Origin: Caldithrix abyssi DSM 13497
Lineage (GTDB): Bacteria; Calditrichota; Calditrichia; Calditrichales; Calditrichaceae
Assembly: GCF_001886815.1 (NCBI RefSeq)
Contig: NZ_CP018099.1
Location: 744,001 to 808,000, forward strand
Reading direction: 5' to 3'
Length of the DNA stretch: 64,000 bases
The translations under genes and the position numbers were made by a program. The stretch's first letter is position 1. Every line of letters begins with the position of its first letter. Below the pieces are notes generated by a model. The model searched no databases and was not told the origin of the DNA. It saw only the letters and a program-made list of their open reading frames with translations. Shown here piece by piece: positions 50,325-60,498 of the stretch.

Positions 50325-50738
50325 ATGGAAGAAGCTCCGAAAAAGTCTTTTAAAAATTTCAGTATTTCGTTTAAGTATTTTGTGCTTGCCTTCTGGAAGA
50401 CCATTCTGGCGTGGGTAATCATTGTCAGCTTTGTGGTGGTGGCCATTCATCTTAATGTGGACAAATCGATTATTGGCGGCGCCGTGGTCATTTTTGGCAT
50501 TATTTCGCAGGCGTTTATCGGTTTGTTGAATATTATTGGATTAATCCCCATCATCGGCCCCATTGTGGCCAAGGTGCTGGCTTTGCCTTTTTTCTGGCTG
50601 CTCAATGCCATGGGCTATTTTGTTTCCATTCTGGCCATCAAAAAGGGCTATACCAGCGAGGTTGTTAACTACCGCATTCTAACCGTCGTTTTTTTAATTG
50701 GTATTGTTATCGGGTTTATTTTAGGTAAGCTGATTTAA
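50325..50738 (+). CDS. Small integral membrane protein of unknown function
   Basis: A 137-residue protein with four hydrophobic segments (about 20-45, 47-70, 72-100, 113-135) and a short basic N-terminus. I recognise no family. The arrangement uppS, this gene, folC with gaps of 8 and 4 bp indicates one operon; a link to lipid carrier use is only a guess. Confidence 0.75.
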   Translation: MEEAPKKSFKNFSISFKYFVLAFWKTILAWVIIVSFVVVAIHLNVDKSIIGGAVVIFGIISQAFIGLLNIIGLIPIIGPIVAKVLALPFFWLLNAMGYFVSILAIKKGYTSEVVNYRILTVVFLIGIVIGFILGKLI

Positions 50739-50742
50739 AAAG

Positions 50743-52038
50743 ATGAAGTACGCTCAGGCCGTCCGTGAGATTTACGCTTTACAGGAATTTGCCATCAAAC
50801 TGGGGCTGGAAAATATTTCGGCGCTATCCTCCAGATTGGGGAATCCCCATCTAAAATATTCGGTTATCCACCTTGCCGGCACAAACGGCAAGGGATCCAC
50901 GGCTTTTTTCATCCACGCTCTGTTGCAGGCCCATGGTTTAAAGAGCGGCCTGTTTACCAGTCCCCATCTTAGCGATTACCGTGAAAGAATTCGCGTGAAT
51001 GACGAATTTATTAACAAAGATTTTATCGCCGAATTCTGGCTCCAGAACAAAGATTTCATTCTGCAAAAGAAAGCCACATTTTTTGACACGTCAACGGCCA
51101 TGGCCTTTAAATACTTTGCCGATATGAACGTAGATGTGGCCGTTATAGAAACCGGGCTGGGCGGTCGGCTGGATTCTACCAATATTGTCCGGCCGCAGAT
51201 GGTTGTATTAACGCCGATCGATTTTGACCACCAAAAACAGTTAGGCAATACGCTTGCTTCCATTGCTCGCGAAAAAGCGGGCATTATTAAAAACGGCGCT
51301 CCCGTATTTTGCGCGCCGCAAAAACAGGAAGCGCTTACGGTGTTTCTGCAACACATTCAACGCCCCGATCAGTTTAACTATTTGACAGATCTGGCCGCTT
51401 ACCGGATTCTGGAGAGTTCTCTGGATGGCATGCGCTTCGAAGTACAGTTTAAAAAGACTTCGGAAAAACATTGTTTTCGCACGTCTCAGACCGCAGATTT
51501 TCAGGCCCAGAATATTACCCTGGCTCTGGTGGCTGGAAGGGCTTATCTGGAAAGTCAGAGGCTGGCATGGTCGGAAGAAAAAACGCAACAGGCGCTACTT
51601 AACGGTTTGTGGCCGGGTCGCCTGCAAACGGTGCGTAAGGTCCCGCGCGTCATTTTTGATGTGAGCCACAACCCTGCCGGTATTATCCGCACGCTTTCTT
51701 TTGTTAAACGCAAAGCGCCTGAACATAAAATTCATCTGTTGATCGGATTGCTGGAACATAAAGATCACAAAGAAGTTGTAAATTTTTTAAGCCGTCAAAA
51801 TATGAATATATATTTAACAGAACCGCAATCGATTAAAAAGCTGGCGGTGGGGAAGCTGGCCGACGCCTTTATTAAAAAAGGCAAAAGCGTCCATATCTAT
51901 CCAGATCCCGTTGAAGCAGTACAAAAAATATTGAACAGGATAAAAAAAGATGAGTTATTAATCGTGATGGGCAGCCATTATTTAATCGGATATTTGATTA
52001 ATGAATTTTCCGAAAATCCCGAATATTCATTTTATTAA
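50743..52038 (+). CDS. folC: Folylpolyglutamate synthase / dihydrofolate synthase
   Basis: A 431-residue Mur-ligase-type enzyme that adds glutamate to (dihydro)pteroate or folates. Motifs: ATP-binding HLAGTNGKGSTAFFIHALL, SPHLSDYRERI, ETGLGGRLDSTN, TPIDFDHQKQLG and FDVSHNPAG. Length and order agree with the bifunctional bacterial type. It is the last gene before the rho promoter region. Confidence 0.94.
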   Translation: MKYAQAVREIYALQEFAIKLGLENISALSSRLGNPHLKYSVIHLAGTNGKGSTAFFIHALLQAHGLKSGLFTSPHLSDYRERIRVNDEFINKDFIAEFWLQNKDFILQKKATFFDTSTAMAFKYFADMNVDVAVIETGLGGRLDSTNIVRPQMVVLTPIDFDHQKQLGNTLASIAREKAGIIKNGAPVFCAPQKQEALTVFLQHIQRPDQFNYLTDLAAYRILESSLDGMRFEVQFKKTSEKHCFRTSQTADFQAQNITLALVAGRAYLESQRLAWSEEKTQQALLNGLWPGRLQTVRKVPRVIFDVSHNPAGIIRTLSFVKRKAPEHKIHLLIGLLEHKDHKEVVNFLSRQNMNIYLTEPQSIKKLAVGKLADAFIKKGKSVHIYPDPVEAVQKILNRIKKDELLIVMGSHYLIGYLINEFSENPEYSFY

Positions 52039-52159
52039 GATCCTATGTTGTAGAAGTTAACGTCTGGCAGACACAGAGCATTGTGCAGAGCCGGCAGAAT
52101 ATGTTGCCGGCAATCAAATAGACATAGTTAAACAAAGCGAAAAGGAGAATCAATAAAAT

Positions 52160-52188
52160 TTGACATGATTGTTTAATACTTTTATATT
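52160..52188 (+). promoter_or_regulatory. Strong sigma-70 promoter of rho
   Basis: TTGACA, 17-base spacer, TATATT: close to consensus. It gives a leader of about 110 nt before the rho ATG at 52308, long enough for the autoregulation commonly seen in rho genes. Confidence 0.8.
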
Positions 52189-52307
52189 GCCATTACGTGG
52201 TAACACCTTAATAAAAGTCGAATTAAACATACCTGAATTTGTTAAATTGAATATCTCTGGTCTTAAAATAAATGTTAAACAAACAAAAATATTGATGAGG
52301 TTGACGT

Positions 52308-53558
52308 ATGTTGGATATTGAAGAACTCAAAAAGAAAAAAATTACCGAGCTGACCAAAATTGCTCAGGATATGAACATTACCGGTATTTCCGGTTTAAAG
52401 AAATCAGAGCTAATATATCGTATTTTAGAAGAACAAACCGCGCAGGAAGGTTTGATTTTTTCCAAAGGCGTGCTGGAAATTTTGCCTGATGGTTACGGCT
52501 TTTTGCGCTCGTCCGATTACTCCTACCTTCCAGGTCCGGACGATATTTATGTCTCGCCATCGCAAATTAAGCGCTTTGGTTTGCGCACCGGCGATACCAT
52601 TACAGGACAAATTCGCCCCCCAAAAGACAACGAGCGCTTTTTTGCCCTGCTGCGCGTAGAGGCCGTAAACGACGAAAGCCCGGAAAAAGCGCGCGAACGG
52701 AACCTGTTCGAAAACCTGACGCCGCTCTATCCCATGGAGCGTTTGAATCTCGAAACATCCAGCAAAGACTATTCCATGAGGATAATGAACCTTTTAACGC
52801 CCATCGGCAAGGGGCAGCGCGGTTTAATTGTGGCCCAGCCCAGAACAGGTAAAACCATTTTGCTGCAAAAAATCGCCAATTCCATTACAAAAAATCATCC
52901 CGAAGTGGTGCTAATGGTGCTTTTAATTGACGAGCGCCCGGAAGAAGTAACCGATATGGAACGTTCTGTGGACGCCGAGGTGATTAGCTCAACTTTTGAT
53001 GAACCGGCTGAGCGGCACGTTCAGGTGGCCGATATGGTGCTGGAAAAGGCAAAGCGTCTGGTGGAATACAAACGCGATGTGGTCATTTTGCTGGATAGTA
53101 TTACGCGTCTGGCGCGGGCGCACAACACGGTTGTGCCGCATAGCGGTAAAATTTTGTCCGGCGGTATTGATTCCAATGCCCTGCAAAAACCCAAGCGCTT
53201 TTTCGGATCGGCGCGTAACGTGGAAGAAGGCGGCAGTTTGACGATTATTGCCACCGCGCTGGTCGATACCGGATCGCGAATGGACGAGGTCATCTTTGAA
53301 GAATTTAAGGGAACGGGCAATATGGAGCTGATGCTTGATCGTCGCCTGACCGATCGCCGCATCTTCCCGTCTATCGACATCAATCGTTCCGGAACGCGTA
53401 AGGAAGAATTGTTGCTCAGCCGCGAAGAGCTGGCGCGTGTCTGGATTTTACGCAAGTTGCTGAACGAAATGAATCCGATCGAAGCCATGGAGTTCTTGCT
53501 GGAAAAGATGTCTGAGACCAAAAATAACAGGGAATTTTTACGCATGATGAATTCGTAA
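52308..53558 (+). CDS. rho: Transcription termination factor Rho
   Basis: A 416-residue RNA-dependent hexameric ATPase. Residues 1-45 are the Rho N-terminal helical domain, then the OB-type RNA-binding domain ([32 protein letters not shown] region). Walker A is PRTGKT, Walker B VVILLDSI, followed by TRLARAHN and the R-loop region [16 protein letters not shown]. Length is as in E. coli Rho, without large insertions. The order rho-rpmE-prfA is conserved in many bacteria. Confidence 0.97.
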   Translation: MLDIEELKKKKITELTKIAQDMNITGISGLKKSELIYRILEEQTAQEGLIFSKGVLEILPDGYGFLRSSDYSYLPGPDDIYVSPSQIKRFGLRTGDTITGQIRPPKDNERFFALLRVEAVNDESPEKARERNLFENLTPLYPMERLNLETSSKDYSMRIMNLLTPIGKGQRGLIVAQPRTGKTILLQKIANSITKNHPEVVLMVLLIDERPEEVTDMERSVDAEVISSTFDEPAERHVQVADMVLEKAKRLVEYKRDVVILLDSITRLARAHNTVVPHSGKILSGGIDSNALQKPKRFFGSARNVEEGGSLTIIATALVDTGSRMDEVIFEEFKGTGNMELMLDRRLTDRRIFPSIDINRSGTRKEELLLSREELARVWILRKLLNEMNPIEAMEFLLEKMSETKNNREFLRMMNS

Positions 53559-53628
53559 AAATTCTTTGCATTTGTGTTCATTTTACTTTAAATTACTAAG
53601 CTTAAGTTAATTACCAAGGAGGATCGTT

Positions 53629-53829
53629 GTGAAAAAGGGTATTCATCCCGAATATAAATTAGGCACGGTTTCCTGTGCTTGTGGGAATACATTCCAAACG
53701 CGTTCGACCGTTGGCGATCTGAAAGTTGAAATTTGCTCGAATTGTCATCCATTCTTTACGGGTAAACAAAAACTGGTCGACTCTGCCGGCCGTGTTGAAA
53801 AGTTTATGAGAAAATACAATCTGAAATAA
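53629..53829 (+). CDS. rpmE: 50S ribosomal protein L31
   Basis: A 66-residue L31 protein. It starts [10 protein letters not shown] and has cysteines at SCACGN and [15 protein letters not shown], the zinc-type (C+) form. AAGGAGGATC precedes the start, which is GTG. It is followed by a strong terminator. Confidence 0.96.
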   Translation: MKKGIHPEYKLGTVSCACGNTFQTRSTVGDLKVEICSNCHPFFTGKQKLVDSAGRVEKFMRKYNLK

Positions 53830-53861
53830 TCTTTAGATTGTTTCTCGTTTTCGAAATTAAA

Positions 53862-53901
53862 AAACGGAATGAAATGGGTTGCCAGGTCATTCCGTTTTTT
53901 T
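53862..53901 (+). terminator. Intrinsic terminator after rpmE
   Basis: AAACGGAATGA pairs with TCATTCCGTTT around a 14-base loop, with T7 at the end. It separates rho-rpmE from yqhQ-prfA, 21 bp before the yqhQ start. Confidence 0.88.
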
Positions 53902-53922
53902 GTTTAATTAATAGAGGAAGTT

Positions 53923-54933
53923 ATGGCCAATCAATCCGATGAAAAAATAATGCCGGTTGGCGGGCAGGCGGTTATTGAGGGCGTGATGATGCGTTCTCCC
54001 AAGCGCATTGCCACGGCCGTCCGGCGCGCCAACGGCACCATAGAAGTGCGGGTGGACGAGTTTCAATCGCTCATTCAAAGACATAAAATTTTGAACATTC
54101 CCATTGTACGCGGCGCCGTCACTTTAATTGAAGTAATGATCATGGGTATTAAAACCCTGCAGTGGTCTGCCGACAAAGCCATGGAAGATCTGGAAGCCGA
54201 GGAGGCAAAAAAGAATCCGAAAAAGAAAAAAAAGAAGAAAAAAGGCATGTCCACAACCGGCGCGGTCTTTTCTCTGGTCATTGCCCTGGGTATTGGCGTT
54301 GCCTTTTTCTTTGCGCTGCCGCTTTTTCTGACCACAGAAATCTTTAACATTGAACGTCAGGCATTGACTTTTAATCTGGTGGCCGGCCTGTTCAGAATCA
54401 CTTTCTTTTTGTTGTACGTCTGGGCAATTTCGTTTATGAAGGATGTACACCGCCTGTTTGAATATCACGGCGCAGAACATAAAACGGTTTTTGCCTTTGA
54501 AAAAAAGACTTTGCTATCGCCGGAAAACGTGCAAAAGTTTTCCACCTACCATCCGCGCTGCGGCACCAGCTTTCTGGTCATGGTTATGCTGATCAGCTTA
54601 CTGTTTTTTGCCGTGGTCGATACGCTGATCATGTTGAGTACCGGACAAATGTCCTTGCTCATCCGCCTGGCTGTGCATTTACCGTTGATTCCGGTGGTAG
54701 GCGGCATTAGTTACGAAGGTTTAAAAGCCTCGGCCAAAAACATGGACCATCCGCTGGTGCGCGCCTTAATCGCCCCGGGGTTGTGGCTGCAACGTATTAC
54801 AACCCAACCACCCGACGACCAGCAGCTGGAGGTGGCCATCGTCGCCTTAAAAACGGCCCTGGGCGAAGAGTTTGCCGGCGAGCTGGTTGATGAACCTGTC
54901 ATTCAATCGGAAGTCATTCCCGTTTCGGCATAG
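53923..54933 (+). CDS. yqhQ: DUF1385 (YqhQ-like) membrane protein
   Basis: A 336-residue protein of the DUF1385 family. It begins with [22 protein letters not shown], has IVRGAV and [12 protein letters not shown], then a lysine-rich cytoplasmic stretch (about residues 95-107, from an A-rich tract), two or three membrane segments, the conserved [13 protein letters not shown] and HPRCGTSFL with His and Cys, and further membrane segments. The function is unknown. AGAGGAAG precedes the ATG. It stands 8 bp upstream of prfA, a common association. Confidence 0.92.
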   Translation: MANQSDEKIMPVGGQAVIEGVMMRSPKRIATAVRRANGTIEVRVDEFQSLIQRHKILNIPIVRGAVTLIEVMIMGIKTLQWSADKAMEDLEAEEAKKNPKKKKKKKKGMSTTGAVFSLVIALGIGVAFFFALPLFLTTEIFNIERQALTFNLVAGLFRITFFLLYVWAISFMKDVHRLFEYHGAEHKTVFAFEKKTLLSPENVQKFSTYHPRCGTSFLVMVMLISLLFFAVVDTLIMLSTGQMSLLIRLAVHLPLIPVVGGISYEGLKASAKNMDHPLVRALIAPGLWLQRITTQPPDDQQLEVAIVALKTALGEEFAGELVDEPVIQSEVIPVSA

Positions 54934-54941
54934 GAGCAATT

Positions 54942-56021
54942 ATGAAAGAAAAAATTCAGGCACTGCAAAAAAGACTGGATGAATTAAACAAAGAACTTTC
55001 GGATCCCTCTGTATTCAACGATCAGGGACGTTACAAGCAGCTTTCGCGGGAACATAGCGAAATAAGTAAAATTCTTGAAATCGGCGCGCCGTATTTGAAA
55101 GCGCTGGAAGCCTACGAAGAAAATAAGGCGATTATTGAAGAAGACAGCGATCCGGAACTGGCGGCCCTGGCTAAAGAAGAGAATGAAGACTTAGAAAAGA
55201 AAATTGCCGATTATGAGGAAAAATTAAAGCTCCTGCTCATCCCCAAAGATCCGGACGATGCCAAAAACGCCATTGTGGAAATTCGGGCCGGTACGGGCGG
55301 CGACGAAGCGGCCATCTTTGCCGGCGATTTGTACCGCATGTACACGCGGTATTGCGAGGATCATGGATTTAAGATTGACGTGATGAGTTCCACGCCCTCC
55401 GAACGCGGCGGTTTTAAGGAGATTATTTTTATGGTTGAAGGCCCGGACGCCTACGGAACGTTAAAATACGAGAGCGGCGTCCACCGCGTGCAACGCGTTC
55501 CGGAGACAGAAACCCAGGGTAGAGTGCATACTTCTGCCGCCTCGGTGGCGGTTTTGCCGGAAGCAGAAGAAGTGGATGTGGAAATCGACCCCAACGAACT
55601 GCGCATCGATGTGTTTCGCTCCAGCGGGCCGGGCGGCCAGAGCGTCAATACCACCGATTCCGCAGTGCGTATTACGCATATTCCAACCGGACTGGTGGTG
55701 ACCTGTCAGGATGAGAAGTCACAGCACAAAAATAAAGCCAAAGCCTTAAAGGTTTTGCGCACGCGCTTGCTGGACATGGCCATGCAGGAGCAGCGCTCGG
55801 CCATCGACGCCCAGCGTAAATCCATGGTTGGAAGCGGCGACCGTAGCGCTAAAATACGCACCTATAACTTCCCCCAGGGCCGCGTAACCGACCATCGCAT
55901 CGGATTAACGCTTTACAAGCTGGACCGCATTATGGAAGGCGATCTGGATGAGTTGATCGAAGCCCTGCATCTGGCGGCCAGAAACGAAAAATTACAGGAA
56001 GAGTACGAAGCAAAAGCGTAA
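54942..56021 (+). CDS. prfA: Peptide chain release factor 1
   Basis: A 359-residue RF1 that reads UAA and UAG. The GGQ motif is in [35 protein letters not shown] and the C-terminal [14 protein letters not shown] are also conserved. A prmC methyltransferase gene, which often follows prfA and methylates the GGQ glutamine, is not present downstream; the gene is followed by repeats. Confidence 0.96.
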   Translation: MKEKIQALQKRLDELNKELSDPSVFNDQGRYKQLSREHSEISKILEIGAPYLKALEAYEENKAIIEEDSDPELAALAKEENEDLEKKIADYEEKLKLLLIPKDPDDAKNAIVEIRAGTGGDEAAIFAGDLYRMYTRYCEDHGFKIDVMSSTPSERGGFKEIIFMVEGPDAYGTLKYESGVHRVQRVPETETQGRVHTSAASVAVLPEAEEVDVEIDPNELRIDVFRSSGPGGQSVNTTDSAVRITHIPTGLVVTCQDEKSQHKNKAKALKVLRTRLLDMAMQEQRSAIDAQRKSMVGSGDRSAKIRTYNFPQGRVTDHRIGLTLYKLDRIMEGDLDELIEALHLAARNEKLQEEYEAKA

Positions 56022-56343
56022 CACGGCTCATCTTTACGGAAACGCAGCCGCAGCATTTAAAAAACGCAAAGAATGTTTTAAATTTAAAACAGTTTGCAAT
56101 AGCCCTCACCCCAGGGAATTAAAGGGGGTGAGGGAAAGAAAAGATTTAAAAAATACATTGTCTTTTACATTTGGGACAGCCCCCTGGAGAATAACCGTCC
56201 GTTGGAAACTTTTCTCCGATGGTGTTCAATAATTCCGCACTTGTAAAATTCTATTCAACCATTCAACCATTCAACTATTCAACCATTGAACCATTCAACT
56301 CTTACACTCTTCTCCCTCTCCCTTCCGTTGAAATGGATTTTGT
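56022..56343. repeat. Gene-free region with dispersed repeat B copy 3 and CATTCAAC microsatellite
   Basis: Repeat B copy 3 occupies about 56124-56183 (GGGTGAGGGAAAGAAAAG ... TTTGGGACAGCCCC). Then comes a tandem run of ATTCAACC nonamers (about 56253-56305), the complement of the GGTTGAATG runs at 8753-8785 and 30670-30718. It separates the convergent prfA and NtrC-type genes. No gene is seen. Confidence 0.75.
56124..56183. repeat. Dispersed repeat B, copy 3
   Basis: Shares GGGTGAGGGAAAGAAAA, AAAATACATTGTCTTT and TTTGGGACAGCCCC with the copies at 30811 and 34861. It is the most diverged of the three. Confidence 0.75.
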
Positions 56344-57723
56344 TTATCTCTCCGCTCGTTCAATGCCATATTTGGCCATTTTGTAACGCAAATTGCGTTC
56401 GCTCAGCCCCAGGGCGCGGGCTGCCTGACTCTGATTAAAATCTGCCTCCTCAAGAGCTTTAAGGATCAGATCTTTCTCAAACGCTTCCACCTTTTGACGG
56501 AAGTCGCCGGGATAGTACTCAACGGGCGGCGCCTGTTCCTTTTTACCCACCACCCGCATCTGGATGGGGAGATCGTCCGCTTCGATAATCTCCGATCTGG
56601 AAAGCACCACTGCCCGCTCGATCAAATTTTCCAGTTCGCGAACGTTGCCCGGGTAGTCGTACTTCATCAAAAGGTCCATCGCCTCTCGTGAAATGCCCTT
56701 GATCTCCTTGCCATTTTCAGCGGCGTATTTTTTAATAAAGTGGTCGATTAGCATGGGAATATCTTCTTTACGTTTACGAAGAGGCGGAACTTTAATATTG
56801 ATGACATTCAAACGGTAGTAGAAATCTTCGCGAAACGCTCCCTCTTGAATCATCTTTAACAGATCGCGATTGGTGGCCGAAATCAGGCGTACGTCCACCT
56901 TGCGCGATTGATTGCTTCCCACACGCTGAAACTCGCCGAACTGTAAAAAACGTAACAACTTTACCTGAACCGAAAGCGGAATATCGCCCACCTCATCCAG
57001 AAAAAGCGTTCCGCCGTCCGCCTCCTCCACGCGTCCGGCGCGGGCCTGAATGGCGCCGGTGAAGGCCCCTTTTTCATGACCGAACAATTCGCTTTCCAGC
57101 AGGCTTTCCGAAATGGCCGCGCAGTTAATAACCACCAGTGGTTTATCCTTGCGCGGACTGGCAAAATGGATGGCGCGAGCAATCAGTTCTTTGCCCGTGC
57201 CGCTTTCTCCTTCAATGAGCACCGACGCTCTGCTCTTTGCCGAGCGCGCCGCCATGTTCAAAGCCTCTTCCATCAAAGGGCTGGCGCTGATGATATTGGT
57301 AAAGCGGTGCTTGTCAGAAAGTTTTTGCCGTAATTCGGCATTCTCTTCGGTTAATTGTTTAAACTGAAAGGCGCGATTAATCAGTAATTCCACTTCGTCT
57401 AATTCCAACGGCTTGGTCAAATAATCGTAAGCCCCGTCCTTCATGGCCGCCACAGCCTCTTCAATATTGCCGTAGGCGGTCATAATGATAACCGTGATTG
57501 AGGGATTGATCTCTTTTACCGCCTTAAGCAAGTCATAGCCCGATTTGCCGGACATCTTTACATCGGTTAAAACCAGGTCAATGGCGTTTTGTTTGATGAT
57601 TTGCAGGGCCGCGTCAAAGTTTCCGGCCTTATACACCTGATAGCGCTTTTTAGCCAGAAAACCGGCTAACGACTCCCGTTGAATTTTTTCGTCGTCAACC
57701 ACCAGGATGGAGAATTGTTTCAT
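56344..57723 (-). CDS. NtrC-type sigma-54-dependent response regulator (second)
   Basis: A 459-residue regulator: receiver (VVDDEKIQRES, phosphoacceptor in VLTDVKMSGKSG), AAA+ domain (GESGTGKE, GAFTGA, LFLDEVGD) and Fis-type HTH (FNQSQAARALGLSERNLRYKMAKYG). It acts with RNA polymerase containing sigma-54. Its start overlaps the stop of the upstream histidine kinase by 4 bp, so the pair is a standard two-component system. Confidence 0.95.
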   Translation of the reverse strand: MKQFSILVVDDEKIQRESLAGFLAKKRYQVYKAGNFDAALQIIKQNAIDLVLTDVKMSGKSGYDLLKAVKEINPSITVIIMTAYGNIEEAVAAMKDGAYDYLTKPLELDEVELLINRAFQFKQLTEENAELRQKLSDKHRFTNIISASPLMEEALNMAARSAKSRASVLIEGESGTGKELIARAIHFASPRKDKPLVVINCAAISESLLESELFGHEKGAFTGAIQARAGRVEEADGGTLFLDEVGDIPLSVQVKLLRFLQFGEFQRVGSNQSRKVDVRLISATNRDLLKMIQEGAFREDFYYRLNVINIKVPPLRKRKEDIPMLIDHFIKKYAAENGKEIKGISREAMDLLMKYDYPGNVRELENLIERAVVLSRSEIIEADDLPIQMRVVGKKEQAPPVEYYPGDFRQKVEAFEKDLILKALEEADFNQSQAARALGLSERNLRYKMAKYGIERAER

Positions 57724-59726
57724 TGTGCTTCTCCTTTCGGTTCCTTGATAGGTAGTTCAATAATAAACCTGGCTCCCTGAATTTCTTTACCCTCTTTGCG
57801 GTAGGGACTTTCCACCTTAATTTTCCCACCGTGCGCTTCAACGATTTTCTCCACAATGCTCAGGCCAATGCCGGTTCCTTCTTCCCGGGTCGTAAAGTAA
57901 AGGTCAAAAATTCGCTCTTTCAGCTCTGGCGGAATACCGCCGCCCTCATCTTCAATCAATATCCGCGCTTTATTTTCTGAAACCTCAAGCCGTACACTAA
58001 CCGCCGAGTGTGGAGGAGAAGCTTCCATGGCGTTTTTGACCAGATTGATCAACGCCTGCTTGAACTGATCGCGATCAATAGGCAGACGGACGTCGGATTG
58101 GATGTGAAGGCTAAGGGGGGAACTGCCGCTGGCCTGTAAAACGGGCTTCAGACCGCTTAAAAATTCGCCCAGCGAAGTGGATTGAAACTTCAGGCGCGGG
58201 GAACGGGCGTAAATTAAAAAAGAATGAACAATCTGGTTTAAGCGTTCGGTCTCCTGACGAATGGCGGAAGTCATTTGTCGGAACTCTTCATCATTTTCAG
58301 TGGGTCTAAATTCTTTTTGCAGACGTTGCGCCAGCATGGCAATCCCATTCAACGGATTGCGGATTTCATGCGCCACGCGCGAAGCCAGCTCGCCCATGGC
58401 CAGTAGTTTGTTGCGCCGTGTGCGTATTTCATCCAGTTCTTTTTGTGAGGTAAAATCACGTACAATCAATAGGTACAGCAAGTCAGAATGATTTTCTTCG
58501 GAGCCGGCATTAACCTTTTTACCGCTAATCAGCAGAAAATGGTTGTCATGTTGAAATGAGAAGTTCTCAATCTCCTGAAAATCCTTTATTTTTTGTTTAA
58601 GCTCCGATGGCAAAAATTGAATGGCGGAGTTGAAACGGTCAACGTCCTGTGCGCCGGTTAATCTGGCGTAGGCCGCATTGGTGAATTCAATTTCAAAGCG
58701 CGAATTAAAAGCCAGAATGCCGTCGCTCATGTTTTTCAGGATGGAAATGGTGTAGGTCTCTAACTGACTCAGGCGGCTTTGCAAAAGAGCCACGTTTTGT
58801 CTGCTTAAAATGAAACGCATGACCAGAAAACCCAGAATTAACAGCAAAAGAGAATTAAAGATCAAACGGCGAACAAGGTTTTGTTGTAGGTGCGCCAGAG
58901 CAGTGGTCGCCAGACCAATACGGATGGTCATCTGATTCGGCGCCGGCTGCCAGTAATCAAAGATGGTTTGCTCGGCGCTTTTTAAGATTTGCCAGCTTAT
59001 TCTGGAAGAAGAGGCCTCCGCCGGCGGTTCCAAGGGCGCCAGCAAAAAATCGCCGGCTTCTAACAGGGGACGCTGATCTTTTAACAATTGAATATAAAGG
59101 ATGCCCGGCGATTTGACGATTTCGTTTAACCACCTTTTCATCCCCCGAAAGCGCATCATGCGTTCGCCCATCGCCGGCCGTATTATAACCACCATATACC
59201 CCTGCTGGTTGGCGCGCCGGATGATTAAAAATGGCGGCAAATGGCGCTGTTGCGCTTCCGGCGGCGCAAGATAGATCAGTGAATCCCGCGGTAAAGTCTT
59301 TATGGCTTGCAGAAATAAATTGTGAAATCGTCTGACCATACGATCGCCCATCGAACCAGAGGGCGGGGGATTGAGTAGCTGGCCTTGTTCAGAAAAAAAC
59401 AGAACGCTGGCATGTAAGCGACGGCGGGCAAATTCAAATACCGGCCGCAGTTCCGGAAAGTTAAGGCTGTCTAATTGCCGAAGGGCCAGCCCGTCGTTGA
59501 TCAAGCGCTCCTTTTGATCCAGCAAAAACTGCTCGTCAAAGCGCATCATGGTCTGGCTGCCGCGCACAATGGTTTCGGCGACCAGGCGGCTTTGATCCTG
59601 CCAGAGACGAACCAGGTCCGATTTGGTGGAGTGGTACTCCATGACGGCCGGGAGAAAAATAATAACGGCCAGAACAATAAACAGTAAAACACCCCAAAGA
59701 CGAATATTGTTAATGTTTTTTTGCAC
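57720..59726 (-). CDS. Membrane sensor histidine kinase with PAS domain
   Basis: A 668-residue kinase. TM1 is near residues 10-28, a periplasmic sensor domain of about 240 residues follows, TM2 is near 285-310 (IFNSLLLLILGFLVMRFIL). A PAS domain (about 325-430) leads to HisKA with RVAHEIRNPLNGIAML and an ATPase domain with NLVKNAMEASP, EDEGGGIPPELKERIF and GTGIGLSIVEKIV. All catalytic motifs are intact. The partner is the NtrC-type regulator directly downstream. Signal and target genes are unknown. Confidence 0.94.
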   Translation of the reverse strand: MQKNINNIRLWGVLLFIVLAVIIFLPAVMEYHSTKSDLVRLWQDQSRLVAETIVRGSQTMMRFDEQFLLDQKERLINDGLALRQLDSLNFPELRPVFEFARRRLHASVLFFSEQGQLLNPPPSGSMGDRMVRRFHNLFLQAIKTLPRDSLIYLAPPEAQQRHLPPFLIIRRANQQGYMVVIIRPAMGERMMRFRGMKRWLNEIVKSPGILYIQLLKDQRPLLEAGDFLLAPLEPPAEASSSRISWQILKSAEQTIFDYWQPAPNQMTIRIGLATTALAHLQQNLVRRLIFNSLLLLILGFLVMRFILSRQNVALLQSRLSQLETYTISILKNMSDGILAFNSRFEIEFTNAAYARLTGAQDVDRFNSAIQFLPSELKQKIKDFQEIENFSFQHDNHFLLISGKKVNAGSEENHSDLLYLLIVRDFTSQKELDEIRTRRNKLLAMGELASRVAHEIRNPLNGIAMLAQRLQKEFRPTENDEEFRQMTSAIRQETERLNQIVHSFLIYARSPRLKFQSTSLGEFLSGLKPVLQASGSSPLSLHIQSDVRLPIDRDQFKQALINLVKNAMEASPPHSAVSVRLEVSENKARILIEDEGGGIPPELKERIFDLYFTTREEGTGIGLSIVEKIVEAHGGKIKVESPYRKEGKEIQGARFIIELPIKEPKGEAQ

Positions 59727-59851
59727 CGTAAACTCCGCATTTAACTTTAAGGCAAAATTACAAAGATTGTGCCAAAGAAAAAAATTTGAGTTTTAGCCTG
59801 GCGCAACCATTAAGTTTTTGACGGTCATTTACCGCAGAAGAATAAAAAAAA

Positions 59852-59880
59852 TTGACATCGAACAAAGTAAAGCGTATTTT
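59852..59880 (+). promoter_or_regulatory. Sigma-70 promoter of the second TetR gene
   Basis: TTGACA, 17-base spacer, TATTTT. It is followed at once by the palindrome GTGAA-CA-TTCAC, which would cover the transcription start. Confidence 0.75.
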
Positions 59881-59885
59881 TGTTA

Positions 59886-59897
59886 GTGAACATTCAC
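59886..59897 (+). promoter_or_regulatory. Candidate autoregulatory TetR operator
   Basis: GTGAACATTCAC has perfect five-base arms around CA and lies six bases downstream of the -10. Its form (TTAGTGAACATTCACA) is common for TetR autorepression sites. Confidence 0.6.
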
Positions 59898-59916
59898 ACA
59901 CAAAGGAATTTTTATT

Positions 59917-60498
59917 ATGGTGGCTTTTACGAAAAGACAGCGCGAAATCGTTAACACGGCCATTCAATTGATTGCAGAAAAAGGCATTCAGGAATTGACC
60001 ATAAAAAATTTGTCGAAAAAAATCGGAATTGCCGAGTCGGCCATTTATCGACATTTTGATAGCAAGTTTGATATTTTGATTGGTATTTTGACCCTGTTTA
60101 AGGATAACATAAACACCCTGAACAGGCAAATTCTGGAGATGGATCTTTCGCCCCGGGCTAAATTAGAGGTCATGCTTGAGCGGCGTTTTAAATATTTTTC
60201 CGAGAAACCGACCGTTGCCGCGGTAATTTTTTCTGAAGAATTGTTTCGGAATGATTCCCGACTTTCGAAGGCGGTTTTTGAGATTATGCAAGAAAATCAG
60301 AATTCCATGATCGGAATTATTTCTGAGGGGCAGGCAAGGGGCGAATTTCGCAAAGAGGTTTCTGCGGAAGAATTGTCATTTATGATTATCGGAGCGGTTC
60401 GGCTGATTGTAACCAAATGGCGTATGACGGATTTTTCTTTTGATCTTGTGGAGGAAGGCCAAAAACTCTGGCAAACCATAAAAATCCTGATTACCTGA
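59917..60498 (+). CDS. TetR-family transcriptional regulator
   Basis: A 193-residue regulator. The HTH region is IVNTAIQLIAEKGIQELTIKNLSKKIGIAESAIYRHFDSKFDILIGI, and the C-terminal part resembles the TetR_C_33-like domain seen in FCB-group regulators. AAAGGAAT precedes the ATG. It has its own promoter with an operator-like palindrome over the start site, so it probably represses itself. Its other targets are not evident; the next gene is 407 bp away. Confidence 0.92.
   Translation: MVAFTKRQREIVNTAIQLIAEKGIQELTIKNLSKKIGIAESAIYRHFDSKFDILIGILTLFKDNINTLNRQILEMDLSPRAKLEVMLERRFKYFSEKPTVAAVIFSEELFRNDSRLSKAVFEIMQENQNSMIGIISEGQARGEFRKEVSAEELSFMIIGAVRLIVTKWRMTDFSFDLVEEGQKLWQTIKILIT

Noticed and set aside
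52039-52307. Small RNA or small gene before rho
   Set aside because: Apart from the promoter at 52160-52188 I see no frame or stable structure that stands out.
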